A stretch of DNA of 64,000 bases from Tetrahymena thermophila SB210. Lineage: Eukaryota > Ciliophora > Oligohymenophorea > Hymenostomatida > Tetrahymenidae. A model generated the notes under the pieces. The model ran no database searches. It saw only the letters and a program-made list of their open reading frames with translations, and had not been told where the DNA came from. Location: positions 248,001 to 312,000 of the forward strand of contig NW_002476202.1 of the NCBI RefSeq assembly GCF_000189635.1, in the 5' to 3' direction. Positions 14,201 to 27,200 of this stretch are shown here, piece after piece; positions within the stretch are counted from its first letter, which is position 1; every line of letters starts with the position of its first letter. Both the position numbers and the translations under genes were made by a program.

Positions 14201-17200
14201 AATGTAGAGATTTATATTATTTAAACTATTTAAAACTATTATTATTTATTATAAATTGCTATCTAGTTAGAATTCATCTAACATACAGTAACAATGCTTT
14301 AGAATAAGCAAGCTTAAAATTTTTGTTGATTAGGTTGTGATAAAATTTTATACTCAATTAAATCTAAGGTATATTATAGAAATGCGTTTCCGTACACTAA
14401 AATAGTATTTGATTAATAATCATAAGCACAACCATTGATATATTTTAATTAAGAGTTTTAGTTGCTAGTTGATATTTAATAAGCTTTTTAAGTATCTTCG
14501 TTTTTTAAAATAAGTAATTGATTTGAAAAAGCCAAAACTAAATTTGGGGATTAATAAACTATAATTTGTTAAATTTTATTATTAGAAGTTATGCTTTATT
14601 GAGAATTAACAAAGTCTAATCTGTAATAATACTACTAAGTATGTAAATTATAAGTGAAAATATAATAGCTAGAAACATAGTAAATCAATCCTATATTAAA
14701 ATTTTACTAAATAGACTGTAAAGAATCACCTTAAACTAAATTAGGCATTTAATATATTTATTAAATATAGCTATTTTTATTTTCTGGACTTACTATTAAT
14801 GATCCAGTTGTTGAGCCTATTATATAAACTGTTTTCTATTTATTTGTTACAATATTAGAAATTTTGTCATTAGGAGTTGATATTTTCTTTGCTCTCTGTA
14901 ATGCTTAAGTTTGTATATAAACTCTACCTTCTCCAATAGTAGATGTAGGACTTTATGGTTAGACATGAACTATTTTAACAAAGGGGTATTATTATTAATA
15001 TTAAGCAACATTTAATAATTAAGATCCTAATATGAAGTCATAATAATGGGTGAACTAAATAGTTGTATTCAGAGTTATGCTAGAAGTATAATAAGGATAA
15101 CCTTAATTGTAAAGAGGAGCATACATTAAGACAAAATATGTTTTGTCATCATATTAATAAATGTATACAATTTGATTTCCAATAAATTAATAAGGTTGAT
15201 ATAATATTTTCAAATCTTAATCAAATATAAAAAGTTGGTTTTGTAAATTACTAAACATTAACAAAGAACCTTTTTAAATAAATAAATAAATAATTTTAAT
15301 ATTAATTTTTGAATAAAAATAAAAATTTACCTGCGCTTGTAGATAAATTGAACAAAAAGCTATAAACTAATGACTTTATACCTAACTGTACTAATTAAGA
15401 TATATTAAATTATTGTACATTTGAGTCAAAATCATAGAATATCACATTGTAATTTGAATCCATCAAATATACTCTCATCTATTGTGAAATATATGAATAT
15501 TTTACTGTTTAAGTAAAATTCAATTAACTTATAGGTTGTTAAAAAACTGTCCAAACAGAAATTTATGAATTATAAATTAAAAATATATAAGATCCTGAGA
15601 CTAGAATATTTGAATAATAATTTTGATTAATATTGATAATTTAATTAATGTTACTATTATATACATTAAATAAAATAATCGATTTAGTTAACAAACCAGC
15701 TCCTACCTAGCTTTAAAGCATTAAAACTTTTAGGCATTGCTAATTTGGAAAAATTATTTGGGAATAAAACATAGGGTTTAATGGATCTAACATATTCCAT
15801 ACAATAATTTTACCATCCTTGGAGCAGCTTAATACTAAATTAGAGTCTTCATCATAGTTGATACTATTAATTTGATTGGTGCTATAATTTTATTTTTCAA
15901 TAAAACTTGCAGTCACTCCTATAATTTAATCATTTATTAAGTCTATTATCTAAATATCTTAAGAAACCACACACATAATTATTTTGTTGCTTATCATTAA
16001 GTTTTGGGCTAAAAATAGTTGAGATGGATTATTAATATATAATTATTGAGTATTTATTTTATTTATTGTTATGTTCTAATTTAAAGAATCATATTAAAAT
16101 TAATAGCTATCTAATTACTAATTGATATTTAGAGCATATAATTTATATGTGTTATTATTATTATTCAAATTTAATTAGACAAAATCAACAGGTTAAGCAG
16201 TGAGGGTATATTAGAATTCATTTAAATTTTAGCTGATATCATAGAAATGCATAATTTAGGATCCTTTGAATATGATTGCTAAAAAATATTAATAAGTATT
16301 TTGATCTGTTTAATAAGTTGATAGGAACTACATTTTTAGTGGTTATTAATAATTTTAAAACAAAGTTTGGCATGATTAACTTTATTAAGATATTAAAATA
16401 AATCCATTTGTTTGAGTAAATGTGATTGCGAAATATAATTCCTACTGGATTTGAATATTAATCATTTATGCAAATAATCCATTTATACCTTGACACATAT
16501 AATTATTAAAAAGGCTTTTAATTTATATTTAATTATCAAATATCTATAAATTAGCCATCTAAATAGAATAATTACTATTTTATAATAATATGTAATTATT
16601 TGAAAGAACAGCATAGTTTGGGTAGGAAAGTTAGAAACTTTAACTTTGTTAATTAAGACTAGTAAAGTAAATTGTGTTATTTAAATTTTGATATGAAGAA
16701 ATATAAATAGAATTATCAGCTGTTAATTAGTTCATAACTGAAATAAAACTAGAATAGGTATTGAGTCTTCCAAATTCAATTCTTACTAAGAATTTTTGCT
16801 AAGCAGTTTCTTCAATCCACTCAAAAACTTGATTTTAGTCATTAAGAAGATAGATAGTTTAATTCAACCTGAGTATAGTTTAAATTGATGAATTGAATGT
16901 TTGTGATCTTATATAATTACCTGTTTAAAATTCAAAGTAGCTGAAGAAATTGTTGTAGATTACTATGAGATATCCGTTTTCATGTAAAAAGACATCTGTT
17001 ATATTTCTACCTTATGAGATTTGATTTGGTTGTATGTACTAAATGGGACAAGTAATTGCTGATTAGCAGGATTAATTAGATTGTTAAGGAATTTAGTTAT
17101 TTTTGCATAAAGACACACAACTTTTTTCATTGTTTTCCTTGTTTATGTATTGATATTACTCACAAGTACTTTTCTCACATTTTGAAGATGAGCTATTATA

Positions 17201-17341
17201 ATTATATCCATCAATGCATAAAGAACAAATTTCCTCTTTAATATCTTGATTACATATAAGGCATCCTTCTTCACACCCAAATATTGTGAAAAAGCTCAAG
17301 ATAAAGCTGAAAAATATTATTTTTTTAATAATTAAAAACAT
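8209..17341 (-). CDS. Giant multi-domain surface/transmembrane protein, tandem copy A2
   Basis: Full-length 2,987-aa protein (exons 17341-15331, 15269-14028, 13919-8209; total divisible by 3). Order: signal peptide 1-21; Cys-rich head ~22-95 with CxxC pairs; beta-propeller region ~100-1,500 with a clear WD40 blade near 500; Asn/Ser-rich beta-helix zone ~1,700-2,100 with Pmp-like repeats (SGGSLYLLD, IGGAMRILY); Cys-rich module ~2,240-2,390 (CKKCPEGSESC, GPLCETCDYFG); then about 7-8 membrane helices from ~2,395 to 2,750 and a ~240-aa charged tail, taken as cytoplasmic. Ciliates have many such beta-helix/Cys-rich/multi-TM proteins, usually annotated only as transmembrane proteins. Surface sensing or adhesion is inferred. 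The stop context matches A3. Confidence 0.9.
13920..14027 (-). other. Intron 2 of A2
   Basis: A 108-nt GT...AG interval, AT-rich, whose removal keeps the frame. Introns sit at the same codon in A1 (418-524) and A3 (26936-27021), but length and sequence inside differ, while the flanking exons are nearly identical. This is the behaviour expected of a spliced intron. Confidence 0.8.
15270..15330 (-). other. Intron 1 of A2
   Basis: A 61-nt GT...AG intron at the codon where A1 (1767-1823) and A3 (28264-28320) have introns of 57 nt. Removing it joins STSA to GSLLMFSNL in all three copies. Confidence 0.8.
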
Positions 17342-18230
17342 ATTTGTTTATAATTATAATGAAAGAATTTTTTGATAACTTTTTATTCTAAAATTATTTT
17401 GCTACTATTTTATTTTCTAAATTTACTATTTATTATTAATTAATTTTCATATATTAAATTTATTTATTTCAAATAATAAAAATTTTAACTAACAATATGA
17501 AAATAGAAAATAATCTAATGGTTATTGTATATTTATTTAAATTTTTAAATGAAATTTAAATTTTCTTATTTATCAAAATCATATAATTGAAAGGAAAATT
17601 TATTGTTTTCTAAATTTGACAACTAGCTTTATTTATTTATTATATTTTGTTTTTAATTTACTTTCAATCACAATCCAAATTTGCTTTTTACTTTTTTTGA
17701 TCAACAATTTTTAAATATGCATATATTTTCAAATAATACATAACATTTAACTACAATAAATAACTTTTAACATAAATATTAGGTTTTCTAAAAGTTTCTA
17801 AAATTATTTGAGGTTGTATTAAGTTAAAAAGTACAATATTAGATTCAATTCATTTTATTAATGATTATATTATATGAAATCAAAATAAAGTAAATTTTCA
17901 AAATAACCATAGCATATGAACATTTTATTTACTCCTTATTTAGAATATAAAGGTAGAAAAAGAAATTGATATTCATCTTTTAATCGCAATTATATTTAAA
18001 TTATAAAATAATGTTTTTAAGATCTTTTCTAAATATGAAAAGTGAAAATGACTTTAAAATTTGTTTGTCACTTTCTAAATTTATTAAAAATTTTACAGCA
18101 ATTATAAACTCATAGATAATACAAGAATAAATGAATTGATTATTTATTTTTTTTATTTACTTATTATTTATAATTAATTATTCATAAAAAGAATTTATCG
18201 GATTTAATAGTTTTTCATATAATTTTATTT
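17342..18230. other. 5' flank of A2
   Basis: AT-rich spacer aligning with the flanks of A1 and A3; no open reading frame of note. Presumed promoter region of A2; no motif is recognisable. Confidence 0.5.
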
Positions 18231-18234
18231 ATTG

Positions 18235-18965
18235 AATTATTTCAAATTTAAATATAATGAAAAAAACATTTTGATGAATTCATTTTATTTAATTTTTATT
18301 TTAAACTTCTTAAGGTAATTCAAAATGTTTTATGGTTTTCTTAAAAATATTTTTTATTATTTTTAAAAACTATTTATTTTCAACAGGTTTTAATAGTTAA
18401 TAATTGATTCTGTATATATTAAGTTTTTCTTCTTCATTTTAAAAGCCTGAACACTTAATAATTCGAAGTTAGCTAAAAAATTATATTTGTTATGTTTCTT
18501 TTTCTAATAATTAGTTAAAAGGTAACCCATTTATCTAATTGTCTCGTATCTATCTATTTCTTACTATTGTGCGTATTATAAGGAAAGGGAAAATTAATAG
18601 TATTTTTATGTCTTATCTAGTCTCTAAAACACTTTTCTCCTCAATAAACAGTAGAAGAACAACGTGATAAATTTTATTAAATTAATTAAATGCTAAGGCA
18701 ATTTTTGTTTTCAATACTAATGAACTAAATTATCATAATTTGTGATTAAAATGTTGATTTCAGTATCAAAAAATGTAAAATACTATTTTTTTCTCATAGA
18801 ACTCTTTTTTATAATACCTTACATTTCTTGAGTGATTTATTTTTGAAAATAAAAATATTTGAAGTTTGATCTTTAGTATTAAGTTTATTAAATTTATCAA
18901 CTCTTTTAAACTAAATATATAGAAATTCTAAGTATTTTATGGTATTTGTGTCATTTAGATTGTTA
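18235..18965 (-). pseudogene. Decayed receiver-domain copy upstream of A2
   Basis: This aligns over its length with 4573-5250 and with the receiver end of the kinase (31239-31860), in the same orientation and position relative to the A gene. The acidic triplet is lost (the equivalent reads ILITNYDN) and the frame is broken by stops and frame shifts soon after. It is the middle unit's relic of the duplicated kinase 3' end. Confidence 0.7.
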
Positions 18966-19049
18966 ACACCTGCTTTTTTCCTGAGAATACGCTAAAAAAA
19001 TATCTATTATTTAATAAATCTATTTCAAAAATATTATATTTGATTTACA

Positions 19050-19330
19050 GAGTTTATATTTTATAAAATATTATTTGTAATAAAATTTTTGGTATTTAGA
19101 AATTATTAATATCTATACTAATCAATTTACCAGTTTTAATTATTATTTAATGTTTATAAATAATTTAATATTCACTTGAAGATTCCAGCTTAAAGAAAAA
19201 CTAGTACATTAAATTATGAGTTGCATAAATTATATATGTTTATCTATAATTCGTAAGAAATAAAAATTAATTTCTTTATTTAATAAGGCTTCTATCAATT
19301 AATTTATAAGCTCCTACATTTTTAAAATTA
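19050..19330 (-). pseudogene. Short A-family relic
   Basis: About 19080-19330 shares its layout with 5390-5640 and resembles the A2 region 12660-12910, without an open frame. It is smaller than the relic in the first spacer, so the two spacers have lost different parts. Confidence 0.5.
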
Positions 19331-19539
19331 AATTTAAATTTAATCAATAATAGTGTTTCCTCTATATAAATTAAGATATGATGGATAAATTGATTTGCTT
19401 AAGGATTAAATTGAAAGAAATTATTTAAAAATATTTAAAATAAATATGATAATTATTGTTTAATTTATGCTTATATGTTATAGAGTTATATAAATATAAA
19501 AGAATAAAATAATGAAAAACGAGGAACAGTTATATCTTA

Positions 19540-20500
19540 ATTACTGATGAATCGGTATTGTAGAAAATTTTAATATTCCTATATATATCATCTAAACAGA
19601 TAACATATAAGCTACATAATTAGATAATTTACTAATTAGTATTAATATATTATTAAAGGAAATTGATGGATATTTCTCAATATTTATTAATTGTGAATTA
19701 CTTTTAATCTATACGATAGACAATTTAAAAACCACATATTATACTCTAATACCTCTACTTTTGTATTAAATTGATTTAACTAGTACTGTGAAGCAGTAAT
19801 AATTTAGTTTTAGTTGATTTTTTTAGTAGGCTTAGGGACAGTAGGTTTTTAGATTGCTTTCCCTAGTTTTCATTATTATTGGAATGTTTAGTCCTTTGAG
19901 CTTCAATATCCATTTCTTAAAACAAAGGTACTTCTTCAATTATTTCTAATTTAATCATAAATTATACCCCAGTTTTTAGAAAGTGGGTTTAGGCAGATTC
20001 AGTACTTAGTAGATCAAAGAGAAATTTTTTACTAATCATTTAGCTTCATTCTGTCTTAATTGACTATGTTAATTAGGGTGAATTTGGTAATATAGCTCTT
20101 CTTATTGGGTAATTTAGTTGTTATTTTATTTTTATTCTACTTATTATTATTAATTAACTTCTGATTTATTAACTTAAATGACAGGTTTCTTCTAGCTCTC
20201 TGTTTTTGCTAGGAGCTTATAGGGTACGTTAATATCAATGGGTAAAAAGCTAATGATAAGATCACCTGATAATACTTCATATTAGTAATTTTAGCTGAAA
20301 AATCTTAGAGTTATTCATTGATTTAGCATATTTAAGGAAAGCTTGGTCATTAATGTTTTAGGTCGACTTTTGAGCTTAGAATGGTAATTAATGGAGTTTT
20401 TTTACCTTTCTTAAAGATATTGATAAGTAATTTGCTAAGAGAGTAGTAAGACAAGTGATTCATAAAGGTTTCAAAGAGGTAGTAAATGTTTACTGAGCAT
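19540..20500 (-). pseudogene. Decayed unidentified gene, copy 2, with flank
   Basis: Homologous to 6330-7400. The part 19800-20060 corresponds to the MNLPNP... codons but has lost a base, so the frame shifts; 20100-20160 is an insertion absent from copy 1. The word LKYAKSMNNSKIF is still legible near 20300. It is further decayed than copy 1. Confidence 0.4.
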
Positions 20501-20529
20501 GTTCAAAAAAATTTTTTTTATGTGTTTTG

Positions 20530-21020
20530 AGAGTAATAGTTTTTCAAACTAATTTTTATTTATTTCTTATTTGAAATTTAAAAACAATATAAAAATCTTT
20601 TTGATGATTTCCTTTTGTTGTATTTTGGATTTAATGAGGAAATAATTATATTTTTCTATTAAAATATTTATTATTATTTATAAAATTTAATTATTTTTAA
20701 AAGGATTTTATAGATAATACTTGATTATGTAAGTTTTAAGTTTTATTTCTTATTTTTAAAAAACCAGAATACATGATAATTTGATTTAGCTCAATATTTA
20801 TATTTCTTTTGTTTATTTTTCTATTAGTTTATTTCTTCTAAAAATAAGTTATTCAATTTATCTAATTGATTCAAATATGGCTATTATTTGCCTTAATACA
20901 TATGTATAAATAAATTAAAAATATTTTTATGTATTAACTAACTCTCACCAGTAAAACTAAATATTAAAAGAATATTAAACTTTTATTAAAGTACTAAAAT
21001 TTATAGGAAATTTCTATTAT
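20530..21020 (-). pseudogene. Older decayed receiver fragment, second unit
   Basis: Aligns with 7480-8000 and, more weakly, with the receiver region 4690-4930. No frame is open. It lies just beyond the 3' end of A3 as its partner lies just beyond A2, so it belongs to the ancestral repeat unit. Confidence 0.5.
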
Positions 21021-21215
21021 TGTAGTAGTTAATTAAAGTGTTTAATAAATTAGAATAAATTACTTTGGCATTTAACTTTTAATTGAAAAAATAAATTAAG
21101 TGAAACTATGGGATGGAACTACAAAAGAATTTTTTTATAATTAAAAAAATCAATTTTATTCTAAAATGAATATTATTTAAGAAATTAATAAAATTAGTAT
21201 TTTAATAACACTTAA

Positions 21216-24200
21216 TCACTAAAATAAATTTTTTGAATTACATCTCGCTATGTTATTTGAATAAATTTTATTTGGTGTATCTAATAAGTCTATATTTTTA
21301 TTTATAAAGATATTTTTTCTTAATGTTTTTTAATCATATTTACTATTTGATAATTTTTAAAAGAATTAATTTTATGTCTATAACTCCTAATTTTCTTTTT
21401 AATTAAGAGAATTTTAAACATCTAATACATCTTAATCTCTTAAACTTAAAATAAATCTAGAATTTCTGTGAATAGGTGTTTCTTCTTATGGTTTTAGCGG
21501 AGGTGATTATGTATAGGTCTATGAAATCATTTTAATTTTTTATTCAATCTAATCTTAAGTAATTAGCTCTAGTTTTTATAAATAAAAATATAAGTAATTT
21601 AATAAAATTTTAAATATTAAATAATATTATTTAATTAGAATAATTGTTTTACATCCTTAAGAACTGTAAAGTTTTTCTCTCTTCTGTGAAAAATGCTATA
21701 AATATTCAATTTAATTCACAAAAATTTATTTTCTAATATAACCTAAGTTTATATAAATCTTTCTCCACAAAAATAATGCTTTAAAACTATTGTCTCTATT
21801 TTTAAAATATTTATTAAATATCCGATTACCAAGTATACATACCAAGAAGCAGTTTAAGTATTTATTATTAGCAGAAACTACTTTCATTTTTAGAATAATT
21901 AGAAGTAAGAAAGTAGTTAATAACATGTGAAAAGCGAATATTGATAACTATATTAGAGGATCATTTAATTATAAAGATAATTATTAAAGCAGATACATTA
22001 TAAGAATAGTTATAAAGCTATATTATTCATAAAAGTTATTATACCTATTCAAAAATGGTTGATATTACCTAATGAGAGATATATATACGCTTATCACTAC
22101 AATGTTTAGAGTTTACTAAGTATTCTTAATTTAATTCAACAAATTTGTAATTAATACTATACAAATTTTAGTGTAGATTCTTAAGAACTCCCAATAAAAG
22201 AATTTATTTTTATATTCCATATAAAAATATCCATATTTTAAATTTATTGTGCAATAATTTAAATTTTTTGCTTTTTTATAATCACTAAAAAATCTAATAA
22301 AAATATAAATAGGAAATAAAGACCAAAAAAGTAATTGAGGAAGTAAGGAATACAACTTAAAATGCTAAAATGAGATATCCTAGCAAAGAAGTGTTAGGTT
22401 TGTTGTTACATATTATTTATTTCCTATTTATCTACAAGATAGTGAACTAACAAAAAATGCTATACTATTAGGCTAAAAGAAAAAGAAAATCATATAGCAC
22501 AAGATATATTTGTAGAACTTATTTAATTTCAACTTAAACAAATAATTAACAGCAAAGAAGAAGAAATAAAGTAAAAAAAAGAAAAATATAGGTAATAAAA
22601 GGTAAAGATAAGACCTTATCACTAAATCATTTTGACTGTTTATAGAAGATCCAATATACTTGTAAAGGCATTATCCATTTAAAGCTACACTAGTTACTGG
22701 TGAACCTGTATAGTAGGTAATTACATTTAATTTACTTGGTATTAATTAGTAATTAAGGCTTATTAGAACAGCTTATATTTAAAAATAGTTTATTAAAGTT
22801 TTTATTACAAAGTTAGATTAGTCTAAAACACAACTATTAGAAAAAGGCACAGTTTTTAGCAATCTTAAGTATGTCAGTGTACTTGTATAAACATATTATT
22901 TGATAAAAATAACTGTTGATAAGCTTAAATATACTGCCAAAAGAGATAGAAGTAATATTACAAATACAAGCTATAGAACATCTGAAGCACATTTACTACA
23001 TCCTATAGTAGATATGCTCTAAGAATATGTATTTTCTTTGAATACAACTCCAAAATAGTCACATGTTTCACAAAGTGGTCCGATATGACCTTCAATACAT
23101 CCATTTTATTTGGTAGGATCACAGATACCTGGATTTATCAAATTACATTAAAATATTGCATCCGTTTGATTGTTTTCCCTCCAATATCCTTACTATAGGA
23201 TTATTATATCTGAATAGCAGCTTACAGAACCTTCAGGGCACTTTTTACATATATAATTGCTTATATTTTACTATAATTTATCATAAAGAGTAATATTTGT
23301 TGCATCTATCGGATCTAAAAGAGAGTATGTTTAATTACTACACTATACACAGTTTACTATATTTTTGGAAACTTAATAATAATATTCACCTATTTTGCAA
23401 TTTCTAAAATTTGATGATATATTTAAAGTAATATTTTATGACCAATCATTTACCTTAATTTAAAGAAAAGTAGAATTTATCTGATACAATGGGAAACCAG
23501 AAATTTAGAGATTATTAAACAAAAAGCTATTTGAAATTTGATCATAACTATGTAAATTCGATATACTATCTCCTTTTATTTCTATGATATCATTCGTAGA
23601 ATTTGATAATATTTCAAAACTATATTTCTATAATTCTTAGATTAAAGTTTAAGGATAAAAGTTGCTCATAAATGATTATTTATTAATTATTACACTTTGA
23701 TTGTACTAATCTTATAACTATAAAAAGAGTTTAATACCTCCTCCGCTCTATATATTTTCAAGAATAAGATTTTCCTATTCCTAATTAAATAATTACCCTT
23801 TATAAATTAGTGATTTCTTATTAAAATCGTTTTCTTAAAAAATTAAATAATAATAAGGATAAGTTCCAATATCATTTCCATAAATTTATCCTAAATTACT
23901 ATCAAATTATGCCTAAATCGTATTAAAACTATATAGGTATATATGATACTTTTGCTAGCTATACAAAATTCTCATAGCTCCACCTATTTAAGCTACATTA
24001 TTTTTAAATTTTGTATTTTGATCAATCGTAATATTGTTAATATCTAATAAATAAAGAGATCCACCACTAGCTTAAGCTACATTTTTAGAAAAATTTGATT
24101 GATATATTATTAAATTTTAGTTATTTATAAGTTAAAGGCATGAACCCTCAATACCAATATTATTATTAAAATAGCTATTATTTATCTCAACTAAATCAGA

Positions 24201-27200
24201 ATTATTAATCATTATATTTCCATAATTATTATTGTAGTTCATGTTATCTATTTAAATATTGGAGCTCGAAATAGATAATAAATTATTTTAGATGTCTTTA
24301 TTAAATTATATTGGGAATTTATTACCAGTAATAGTTGATTATTTTATAAATATTTTATCCAAATCAAGAGTCATTGTATATTAGTTGGTGATGTACTATC
24401 TACTTGATTTAATTAAGCATAAATCATTATTATTATGAGCATTAAAAATTATTATCTAGGTCAAAACTATACCTTACAAATTTATCGAATAGAATTGATT
24501 TGATTATTATAATTATCTGTTTGATTTTTATTTTTGTTAAACTTAAATATTTTTGCAGTTTATGATTGTGAAATTTTATATTTTTAATAAATTTATTTAT
24601 ATAAGGTTTAGTAATGTGTTCGATAAATAACTATCTTTAATTATGATATTTTAAAAAATTATTTTATCAATATTTTGGAATACCATTAGCTCTTAATTCC
24701 CTACTTATTATGTTAAATTTGTAATAAATAGATTTTCAATTAATATGTAGGAGATGTTTTAAAATTAAAATAGTTATTATTATTAACTCAAAACACTACT
24801 TTAATTTGAAATTAAAGTGATTGAACTAATATTCATATTTATCATTTATATTTGCTAAATATTTTAAAAAACTAAAGATGTCCCTTAGATTATGTTCTAA
24901 TCTTAAATATTGCAATTCTAAAAAATAATACTCTATGATTATTATGAAAATGTATATTAAGCGCTTTAGTTTAAAAATATCATATTGAAATTGTAAACAC
25001 TAGCATTCGATTAAATATTCCAAAATGAGTTTTAAGTTAGAAACAATTGATTTTCTTACACATTTTAAGGACTTAAGACGAATTGTATATTTTGTTTGGA
25101 AAGAAAAGATAAATTATTTATTTGTTTATCTACTAAAACAGAAAAGTAATAATTTGTTGGTTGTGAATTCTAAAAGCCGTAAATGTTATTAAATTAAGCC
25201 TATATCTACTAAGCTGAAGTGTATTGCATCTCATATTAGCAAACTTATTAATTACTACTACTTCTATTATTATTATTATTTATAGAATTATTTATTGATT
25301 ATTATAAATAATCTAATGTAATTATTTCCTCAAATACTCCAGATTAATGTAAAATTAGTATTTGCAACTATGAATTACTATTTATATTAAACGACGCGAG
25401 TTTTGGATAAAAAAATTTAATTTAATTGATAGAATTTATAAAACCACTTGTTTCATTTAATAAAATAATTTCTAGCTACTAAAGATAGATAATTAGCAAG
25501 ATATTATCAGTAATTGGAATAATATTAGTTATTTGATATTAATTACTTCTTCTGATAAAATTTAAGTATTATAGCTATTAATTATATATATTTAACTAGA
25601 ATTAGCAAGACAGAATAATAAATTTCTTTGTATTTACAACCTATTTAAATTAAACATCTGGGAAATCTAAATATTTAATCAGGCTATTATCACTTAATTT
25701 ATAAACTCCTAGCTTATTTTCAGAAATAATACTTATAAAATATCTATCATTTAGTTAATCAACTTCAAAATACTATATTTGATTAACTTTTAAATCATTT
25801 TGAGCATTAATATTTTATAAAATGTCATTATTTATTTATAAATCTTTTTTTTAAAAGGTATTAATATCTATATTAATTAAATTTCCAGTTTTTGTAATCA
25901 AAATTATTTATCCTTAAGTGTATTTTGTTATTTTAGAAATAATATCATTCAGCCCTAGACTTTAGTTAATAATAAACTATTTCTAAATTAAATCTATTTT
26001 GATAACAGCTCCTGTACTAAGAGACAAAAACAAAAAATAAGACCCATTAGCTGTTGTCAAATTAAGCTTTGATGTTACTAATGAATTTGCAGGTAATTAG
26101 ATTTATTATAAAATTTAGTTATTTATAAAATCAAAATCAATTAAATTATTATTAATAGTTTAAATCAATATCACATTTTAATCAATAAATAAATATTATC
26201 TCAAACTAATATTTATTTAATATGCAGGTTATGATAAGCTTACATTTTAAAAGACATTTATTTAATCCCTCGTGCTTATAGTATAGATTACTGTATTATT
26301 ATATACGAAGTTTCTCATATCTATGATATCTTATTATTATTAATTTAGAAATTTAATGGTTTGATTTTAATATAAAAATATATTATTATTTTAGTCACAA
26401 TAAATTAGTTGATTATTATTTTGTTCATTTAAGATGGAAAAAAAAAATTTATAGTTTGATTTAATCATTTTTTTTCCAGTTTTAATAAGTAGATTATAGT
26501 AGGCAATCCAAACTGAATTTTAGTTATATATGTACATTTAATTTGTCCTAAAATCAACAAAAAAGTCAATAGGAGCACTTATTAATTGTTGCTCAAATTC
26601 ATAAATTCCTATCACATTGAACACATACAGCTAGGACCCATAAAGAGTGTAATAAAAATTTCCATATGTATCTGCAAATATAAATGCGCTATTTGCTGAA
26701 TCATAGAATATATTTATGACAGTGCCAATACCTAATTCTGGAAAAGTACTTACAACGCTTCCTGTGGATTACAAAGTATCTAAACTATAGAATTTTACTT
26801 ATCCGTATCTTATCTCATTAGTGATATAAGCTAGAGTATTTATTTCAGAAAAGTAATAGCCTTTAACCAAAGTGGCTCCTGGTGGTTAGAAACTTGCAAC
26901 TTAGACAAGATTTTATCTAGTGAAAATAAATGCTCCTTTTTAAATGTAAATATAAAAATAATGAATTATAGCTAGAAGTATACATAAATGAAATTTAATA
27001 AAAAAAATTTATTTTAGTTACCTAGTGATGTGAATGCTATAACATGCTATTCAGTCATTATTATTTATGATATATTTGATTATATAGAACTTATTCTCGA
27101 GATATAATTACCATCAAAACTATAGACTTCTATATTATTAGAATAAACTAAAATATTTTAATATTTCTCATCCCCTATCATGCTAAAAGTCTAAAATGTA

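Noticed and set aside
17041-17120. Apparent frameshift in the A2 Cys-rich head
   Set aside because: A careful re-read shows the frame continues as in A1; the apparent break came from a misread of a repeated word.
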